The translations under genes and the position numbers were made by a program. Below the pieces are notes generated by a model. It had not been told where the DNA came from and made no database searches. It saw nothing but the letters and a program-made list of their open reading frames with translations. This document shows positions 58,980-64,000 of a stretch of 64,000 nt of DNA, piece by piece (position 1 is the stretch's first letter; every line of letters starts with the position of its first letter). The stretch is from an uncultured Pelagibacteraceae bacterium (GTDB lineage Bacteria > Pseudomonadota > Alphaproteobacteria > Pelagibacterales > Pelagibacteraceae): contig CABXYE010000001.1 in NCBI GenBank assembly GCA_902516425.1, positions 1 through 64,000 of the forward strand, given 5' to 3'.

Positions 58980-61280
58980 CTAAAACTTACGTATCAAATT
59001 TAAAGATGCCTCATGGTAATCCGTGGGATTCATTAAATTATTTGTTAACTTAAAATCAACTGAAAAATCATTAACTTTCTTTTTGATAATATAATTAGAT
59101 CTAGGTTCATCTATACCATCAACTACGAGGGCATAATTAGTGTTTTCATTTGGTAAATATCCAAGTGCAATATGCATTTTATCAGTATATCCAGTTCCTA
59201 ACTCTTGATTACGCTCATATATTAAAAAAATACTAAAACTATTTGACATAATAATATCAATACCAATTTCACCACTTAAATTATGCAAAGATCCAGTTTT
59301 TAATTTTTCATTAAACCTCTTAGAAGTATCAGAAACGTAAGTATATTTAAAATTAGAGGAACGATCGATGTTAGCAACGTACTCTAATTTTCCATGTCTT
59401 CTGAATGTATAATTATCATTAGATAAATCTTCTACAGCTGCTAATCCAGCTCTTATTTTTTTTGATCTAACATGTTGTTTTTCTACTTTTATAGCACCAT
59501 TGCCTGTTTCTTTATAATTATCTAGAATAGTATGACCAATATCAAATCTTCCTGATGGAATTAAAATAAGATTATTTTTCTTTATTTCATCTTTAATTCT
59601 AATCGTTCCATATATTTGTCCACCATTCCTATCAGCGGTTATATTTTTGCCATCTAAATTATTTAATAAATTTGAGCTTAATCCACCAATGCCAAAGATT
59701 GTGTCTAAAAACTTTGTATCATCTTTAAAGGGAGATGTTGCATAATATGTAAGGTTATATGTATCGGTATCAAGATTGCTTCCCGAAGTTCCAATATCAA
59801 CATCATTTCTGCCTACTCTAAAAGCTAATCCTTGGATTCCATTGTCGTTAGTAAGTCTGTCTGCACCAACTGTAATAGCATCAGTTCCGATTTTTTTGGC
59901 TGAGGCGATATTCGAGTCTCCTATTCTACCAACAGCAATACTTCCCTCACTCCAATAAAAAATATCCTTTTTTTTATCCTCTTTCTTTTTCTTAGTAGTA
60001 GAAGTTTTTACTGCTTTAGTTAAAGAATTAAGAATTTGATTGTTAAAATTTAAATCAATATTTAGATTTGTAAAATTTTGATTATCTTTATTTCTTCTAA
60101 TCCATTTTAAACGATTTAAAGCAGTATCAGTTGAATGATCTATAGTTCTTTTAGCAATTTCGATTTGGGCTTCCATCATTGCAGTTCTATCTTTGTTATC
60201 TGTAATGAGAGGACATTTGCCTGAAATGATATTGAAAGGACAAACTAAATCATATTCATAAACTTCATCCTTACTATTTTGATCTCTATCACTTCCTATA
60301 TATACTTTCAGTCCAGACCCACTAAACGCAGCTGCTCTTGTTTGTGTGTTTGCTTCAGACATTTCATTGCCTGTTCCACCAAGAATCCTACTGCCATCAA
60401 TTGTAAATGAAGATGTGTCAAAACCTTTTGACAGACTAACTTGTAGAACTCTTTTAATTCCACCGTGAGCATGACTTGTTATAATTAGTCTTTTTCCGTT
60501 AGGACTAAATCTCATCCCAGCGGGATTAGTTACACCATTTTGAGTTTCCGTTCCTATTTCAATTCCAGCAGAAGTGACGATTGATAATGTTGAGACATCA
60601 TATGGAGTGGAAAGGTTAAATTCATACAGCCTGCCGTTTACAGTACCACTTGCAGTATCCATAAAAAGTAAAAATAATTTAGAGCCGTCATTATTAATTT
60701 CAATAGACTGTAATCTATGTTTATCTAAATTATTTAGTACATCTGACGCATTTCGAGTGTAACCAAAATCTCCAGCATTACTTCCAATTGTGAATACTGC
60801 ATTATCTAAATTTTCAGTTTCTGAGACTAATAAACAACTTGAAATATCGTATGGTGAAGTCAAATCGAATCCATAAACTTTATCACCATCTTGATCAGCA
60901 CTATTTACTCGTCTTGAAACTACGAATAATCTCATTCCATCACTACTGATATCTAAGTCATATATTGTATTTCCATCAGTACCTACCATTTCACATCTTT
61001 TACTATCGCCAGTGTAGACTTTAGTGGAAATATCATATGGTATAGTTAAATTATACTCATTTATAAAATGAACAGATGAATTATCAAATCTATTAGCGTA
61101 ACTTATGAACATTTTTGTTCCATCATTATTAAATTCAATACCAGCTATAAGGCCAGATGATCCCTCAGTATCATAATCATGAACTTCAGCTTTTTGGTTA
61201 AAGGTCATCATAGCTCCAAATGAATTAGAGATAGGAAATATAAATAATAAAATTAGAATAAATCTTTTAATAAATTTCAT
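58980..61280 (-). CDS. Secreted five-repeat propeller protein with C-terminal autotransporter-like beta-barrel
   Basis: Layout from the preferred ATG at 61278-61280: a signal peptide (MKFIKRFILILLFIFPISNS), then five propeller-like repeats. Each repeat has a strand such as IEFNNDGTKMF and a partner such as NLSTPYDVST. Then come two cysteines (VCPFNI and GKCPL), a helical linker (QIEIAKRTIDHSTDTALNRL), a lysine-rich segment, and a barrel from WSEGSIAVGRIGDS to a terminal phenylalanine in IRKF. A longer frame to 61346 would overlap the upstream gene. It is the second paralogue, four bases after the first. I infer outer-membrane display of the propeller; function is unknown. Confidence 0.72.
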   Translation of the reverse strand: MKFIKRFILILLFIFPISNSFGAMMTFNQKAEVHDYDTEGSSGLIAGIEFNNDGTKMFISYANRFDNSSVHFINEYNLTIPYDISTKVYTGDSKRCEMVGTDGNTIYDLDISSDGMRLFVVSRRVNSADQDGDKVYGFDLTSPYDISSCLLVSETENLDNAVFTIGSNAGDFGYTRNASDVLNNLDKHRLQSIEINNDGSKLFLLFMDTASGTVNGRLYEFNLSTPYDVSTLSIVTSAGIEIGTETQNGVTNPAGMRFSPNGKRLIITSHAHGGIKRVLQVSLSKGFDTSSFTIDGSRILGGTGNEMSEANTQTRAAAFSGSGLKVYIGSDRDQNSKDEVYEYDLVCPFNIISGKCPLITDNKDRTAMMEAQIEIAKRTIDHSTDTALNRLKWIRRNKDNQNFTNLNIDLNFNNQILNSLTKAVKTSTTKKKKEDKKKDIFYWSEGSIAVGRIGDSNIASAKKIGTDAITVGADRLTNDNGIQGLAFRVGRNDVDIGTSGSNLDTDTYNLTYYATSPFKDDTKFLDTIFGIGGLSSNLLNNLDGKNITADRNGGQIYGTIRIKDEIKKNNLILIPSGRFDIGHTILDNYKETGNGAIKVEKQHVRSKKIRAGLAAVEDLSNDNYTFRRHGKLEYVANIDRSSNFKYTYVSDTSKRFNEKLKTGSLHNLSGEIGIDIIMSNSFSIFLIYERNQELGTGYTDKMHIALGYLPNENTNYALVVDGIDEPRSNYIIKKKVNDFSVDFKLTNNLMNPTDYHEASLNLIRKF

Positions 61281-61284
61281 GAGA

Positions 61285-63486
61285 TTAAAACGTTGCTGAT
61301 AATTCAATACCTGCACCATAGTCAGGAATATTACTATAAATCGCATAATTAGATTTAATTTTCAAATTAAAATTATCATAATTTTTTAAATAACTGATCT
61401 CAGTATTATTATTTTTTAAAGGATCATAAATTACATCAAAATTAGTATTTTCATTTTTTTGTTTTCCCCATTTAAAAAGGAGAGTATCTGTGTGTGCACT
61501 ATTATCTAAACTTTGAAATCGCTCATAATTTATTGCAAATGTATAACCGCTCTTTTTAAATGATTCATAACCAATATTTCCTTTAATATTATTTGATGAA
61601 TATCTTTTAATGGTGTTTTCAACTGTGACATTATCGATGTGATTTTTATAACGATGATCTATATCAGGAGTAAAATCAAACACATATTCTAAAAATCCAT
61701 TTCTACTTAATCTGCTTTCATCCATATATAAAGTGTGATCAAACTTAAAGCCAGCAGATGCATTTCCTGTTCTAAAAGTAAGTCTTTCATGTGTCTCAAC
61801 ATTATTTGTGGCTTTTGTTCCAAAATCAGTATATGCAGATAACTGTGTGATCCCTATTTCTGCTTTACCATAAGGAATTATGTCAAATTTATTGTAATTT
61901 TTTTCTTCTTCGTAACTTAAAGCTGTATAAATTTGTTTTCCATTTCTTTTACCAGTGTTGTTTCCCGAGACCATTTTATCCATACTTATAAAGCTTAACC
62001 CTAATAAAGCATTTAAATTTGAAGAATTACCTGGTAATTGGCTATAAATATTAAAAGATAATGATTGAGAATTTAATTCCTCGTCAGTTCCAGATTTTAT
62101 ATCAACATCTTCATTACCGTATCTCATAGCAAATCCAAGAAAATTGTCATTTTTGGTTAATTTATCCGTACCAATTGATATTCCCATGGTAGTAATTTCT
62201 TTTGGTTTTAATGAGATGGTATCACCTACTCTTCCAATTGAAATATCTCCATGAGTCCAGCTAGACCATTTTCTTTTATCATCTGATGATTTTTCTGTTT
62301 TTGATGATGCTTGAGTATATTTAAGATCTTTAAAAGAAGATTGTAATTTATTTGTTAAAGATGCTAAAATCGGATTGTTAATATTTAATTTTAAATTATG
62401 ACTATTTAAGTTTGTTTTATTTTCATTTCTACGCAACCATTCAAATCTTTTAAAAATTGTTGAAGTATTTTGATGAATAACATTTTTAGCTATTTCTACT
62501 TGAGCACTTACAACTGACGCAGTTTCACTTTCACAAATAACTATTCCATAGGGACAAGTTAAATCAAATTCATAAATTATATCATCTCCATCATTATTTG
62601 AGTCTTCAGTTCCGATATAAAGCTTCATTCCATTGTTTCCAAAAGTCCAGGAATATGAAGAAATATTGTTTCCATTTCCTTTGATTGGCCATTTGCCAGC
62701 AAAATTTGCAGAACTTAATTCAAATGGATTAGATAATTTGTAAACATACATATAATTAGTAGCACTAGTTGAATTACTTTGAGCCTCACTTATGTACAAT
62801 CTTGTACCATCGTCATCAAAGGATGGTTCCATCAAATATTTGGATACTCCAGCAGGCTCTGTATCAAGAGTATGTACTTTAGTTCCTGAAGTAGGATCGA
62901 ATGGAGTGGAAAGATTAATTTGTGCTATATTAGTTGCATTTAGCGATCCATCTACAAAATACATCTTAGTTCCATCGTTATTAAATTCGACACCTTTAAT
63001 ATTATTTACAGAATACTTAGTTTTGTAATTAAGTTCGTCATCAGCTACAAGTGTTGAAGAAGAAATTGAAGCTACATCATATGGAGTTGTTAAATTATGA
63101 ATTTGCAATGAACCATATTCACTAAAAAAGAACACTTTTGTTCCATCATTATTAAATTCTATATCTTTGTTATCGTTATTACCTAATAAATTATCACCAT
63201 GACCTTCTAAACTTATATTTAATCTGTTTGTGACATCCATAGTACTTAGATCAAATGGTGTTGTTAAATCATAAATATGAACTTTTTTAGTACCTGCATT
63301 TCCAAGGTGATCCAATACAAACATTTTTTTTCCATTTGGAGTTATTTGCAATGAAACTGTTGATGGCAAATTATCTGTACCAGGATCCTTTAGTTGTTTA
63401 TAAACAGGCTTAACTATTTCAGCTTGTGCTGGAAGAAAAGCAAAGAAAAGAGTGAACAAAACAAAATTTATTAATTTAATACTCAT
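61285..63486 (-). CDS. Secreted five-repeat propeller protein with C-terminal autotransporter-like beta-barrel, paralogue
   Basis: This is the same architecture in 733 residues. A signal peptide ends near AQA at residue 22. Five repeats follow with the strands LQITPNGKKMFVLD, IEFNNDGTKVFFFS, VEFNNDGTKMYFVD, SFDDDGTRLYISE and TFGNNGMKLYIGTE, paired with TTPFDLST-like partners. Cysteines in TCPYGIVIC come next, then the linker QVEIAKNVIHQNTSTIFKRFEWLRRN, and a barrel starting at WTHGDISIGRVGDT and ending in SATF, a terminal-phenylalanine beta-signal. The two paralogues are clearly related over the whole length but diverged in the loops. The gene starts 14 bases after the protease gene. Function is unknown. 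Confidence 0.72.
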   Translation of the reverse strand: MSIKLINFVLFTLFFAFLPAQAEIVKPVYKQLKDPGTDNLPSTVSLQITPNGKKMFVLDHLGNAGTKKVHIYDLTTPFDLSTMDVTNRLNISLEGHGDNLLGNNDNKDIEFNNDGTKVFFFSEYGSLQIHNLTTPYDVASISSSTLVADDELNYKTKYSVNNIKGVEFNNDGTKMYFVDGSLNATNIAQINLSTPFDPTSGTKVHTLDTEPAGVSKYLMEPSFDDDGTRLYISEAQSNSTSATNYMYVYKLSNPFELSSANFAGKWPIKGNGNNISSYSWTFGNNGMKLYIGTEDSNNDGDDIIYEFDLTCPYGIVICESETASVVSAQVEIAKNVIHQNTSTIFKRFEWLRRNENKTNLNSHNLKLNINNPILASLTNKLQSSFKDLKYTQASSKTEKSSDDKRKWSSWTHGDISIGRVGDTISLKPKEITTMGISIGTDKLTKNDNFLGFAMRYGNEDVDIKSGTDEELNSQSLSFNIYSQLPGNSSNLNALLGLSFISMDKMVSGNNTGKRNGKQIYTALSYEEEKNYNKFDIIPYGKAEIGITQLSAYTDFGTKATNNVETHERLTFRTGNASAGFKFDHTLYMDESRLSRNGFLEYVFDFTPDIDHRYKNHIDNVTVENTIKRYSSNNIKGNIGYESFKKSGYTFAINYERFQSLDNSAHTDTLLFKWGKQKNENTNFDVIYDPLKNNNTEISYLKNYDNFNLKIKSNYAIYSNIPDYGAGIELSATF

Positions 63487-63500
63487 TTTCTTTAAGATTA

Positions 63501-64000
63501 TTAGTTAAGAGAACATTGCTGCTGACAAACACTATCGCTATTTCTTTGTTTACAATCATTATAACAAACGAAATCGAATGCTAATTTAGGCTGACCGAAA
63601 GCAGTTTCAACAGTTTTCAGTGCAGAAATCTTATTCTCAGATGTATAACAACCTACATAAGCTGTGGCATTTAAAATTTTTTCACCCACTTTATCTTTTG
63701 TAATTTCTTTAGGTGCTTCATTTAAATTTTTAATATTATTAGCAGATGTAAAGTTTTTTAATATTGATGATTTAATCCCAAAGTTTGTATTCTCAGGAAT
63801 TGTACCATAAGATTCTAGAGCATCTTTATAATCAAGTTTTGCAACTGCCACACCTATGACATCGCCATTGGTATTAACAATGGGACCGCCACTATTACCT
63901 GGTTGTATTGCTGCATCAATTTGAACTAGTGCATAATTATTTTGTAAACCTGCAAGTGCGCTAACAACTCCTTTAGTAACTTTAACTGATGAACTAACTG
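63501..64000 (-). CDS. Trypsin-like serine protease (S1C/HtrA-type), N-terminus beyond window
   Basis: The visible 166 residues read through from the window edge to the stop at 63501. An internal GTG at 63849-63851 is not the true start. The catalytic block is VQIDAAIQPGNSGGPIVN with the nucleophile serine in GNSGGP, preceded by VTKGVVSALAGL, both typical of HtrA/DegP-type proteases. The His and Asp lie outside. After NTNFGIKSSIL there is no PDZ domain; instead there is a tail of about 80 residues with cysteines in YVGCY, FVCYNDC, SVCQQQC. It precedes the two propeller-barrel genes by 14 bases. Confidence 0.82.
   Translation of the reverse strand, partial: VSSSVKVTKGVVSALAGLQNNYALVQIDAAIQPGNSGGPIVNTNGDVIGVAVAKLDYKDALESYGTIPENTNFGIKSSILKNFTSANNIKNLNEAPKEITKDKVGEKILNATAYVGCYTSENKISALKTVETAFGQPKLAFDFVCYNDCKQRNSDSVCQQQCSLN

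Noticed and set aside
61281..61346. Longer N-terminus for the second propeller-barrel protein
   Set aside because: It would overlap the upstream gene by 62 bases and hide the signal peptide; the ATG at 61278-61280 begins exactly at a signal sequence.
58980..63486. CRISPR-like or simple DNA repeat explanation for the repeated blocks
   Set aside because: The repeats are degenerate at the DNA level and conserved only as protein strands, as expected of propeller blades.
63501..63851. A separate 116-residue protein starting at the GTG at 63849
   Set aside because: The frame stays open to the window edge and encodes the GNSGGP protease block upstream, so this is the C-terminus of a larger protease.

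Overview
The window is a compact, very AT-rich alphaproteobacterial chromosome segment that looks like a SAR11 bacterium (Candidatus Pelagibacter-like). Reasons: A/T-dominated codons with lysine- and isoleucine-rich proteins, intergenic gaps usually below 60 bases, many overlapping genes, class I lysyl-tRNA synthetase, ChvI/ChvG and RegA regulators, and the alphaproteobacterial order priA-atpHAGDC. I saw no rRNA, tRNA, CRISPR array, insertion sequence or phage gene, and no gene-free stretch longer than 300 bases. The longest gap (42841-43035) holds a promoter and a SAM riboswitch.

Layout. 1-13.8 kb: partial cyclopropane fatty acid synthase, a DHDPS-like aldolase, GT9 glycosyltransferase, membrane J-domain protein, oligopeptidase B, a heat-shock Hsp20 gene with a sigma32-like promoter and ROSE-like thermometer, purine permease and phosphoribosyltransferase, a three-module sugar enzyme fusion (SDR-cupin-C-methyltransferase), a GT17 glycosyltransferase, DUF1330, an AlkA-like glycosylase and an EamA transporter. 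13.8-20.8 kb: MsrA, mercaptopyruvate sulfurtransferase, an RND efflux pair, a lytic transglycosylase-like lipoprotein, a VanZ-like protein and GpmA. 20.8-30.4 kb: the minus-strand series polA, chvI, chvG, ahcY, tsaE, amgK, murU, plus bioY and regA. 30.4-37.3 kb: a three-gene polyamine operon (PLP decarboxylase, deoxyhypusine-synthase-like, agmatinase-like), then lysK, pyrD, rpmB and a queuosine-precursor-type transporter. 37.3-45.5 kb: trkH, an AmpG-like MFS protein, an NlpC/P60 hydrolase, hisC/tyrA, and riboswitch-controlled metX-metW followed by gloB. 45.5-52.1 kb: the rplU-rpmA-obg-proB-proA-nadD-rsfS-ctpA-rppH run. 52.1-58.9 kb: F1-ATPase genes and priA. 58.9-64 kb: two paralogous secreted five-repeat propeller/beta-barrel proteins downstream of a trypsin-like protease cut by the window end.

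How the genes work together. Methionine and SAM turnover is represented by metX/metW under a SAM riboswitch, ahcY, msrA and the sulfurtransferase. Cell-wall turnover is represented by the transglycosylase-like lipoprotein, NlpC/P60 enzyme, AmpG-like permease and AmgK/MurU. Eight of ten convergent gene pairs overlap at their 3' ends; the other two are separated by strong hairpin terminators.

The least explained unit is the 58980-64000 protease/propeller/barrel cluster. The SDR-cupin-methyltransferase fusion and the polyamine trio are the next best candidates for undescribed biochemistry.
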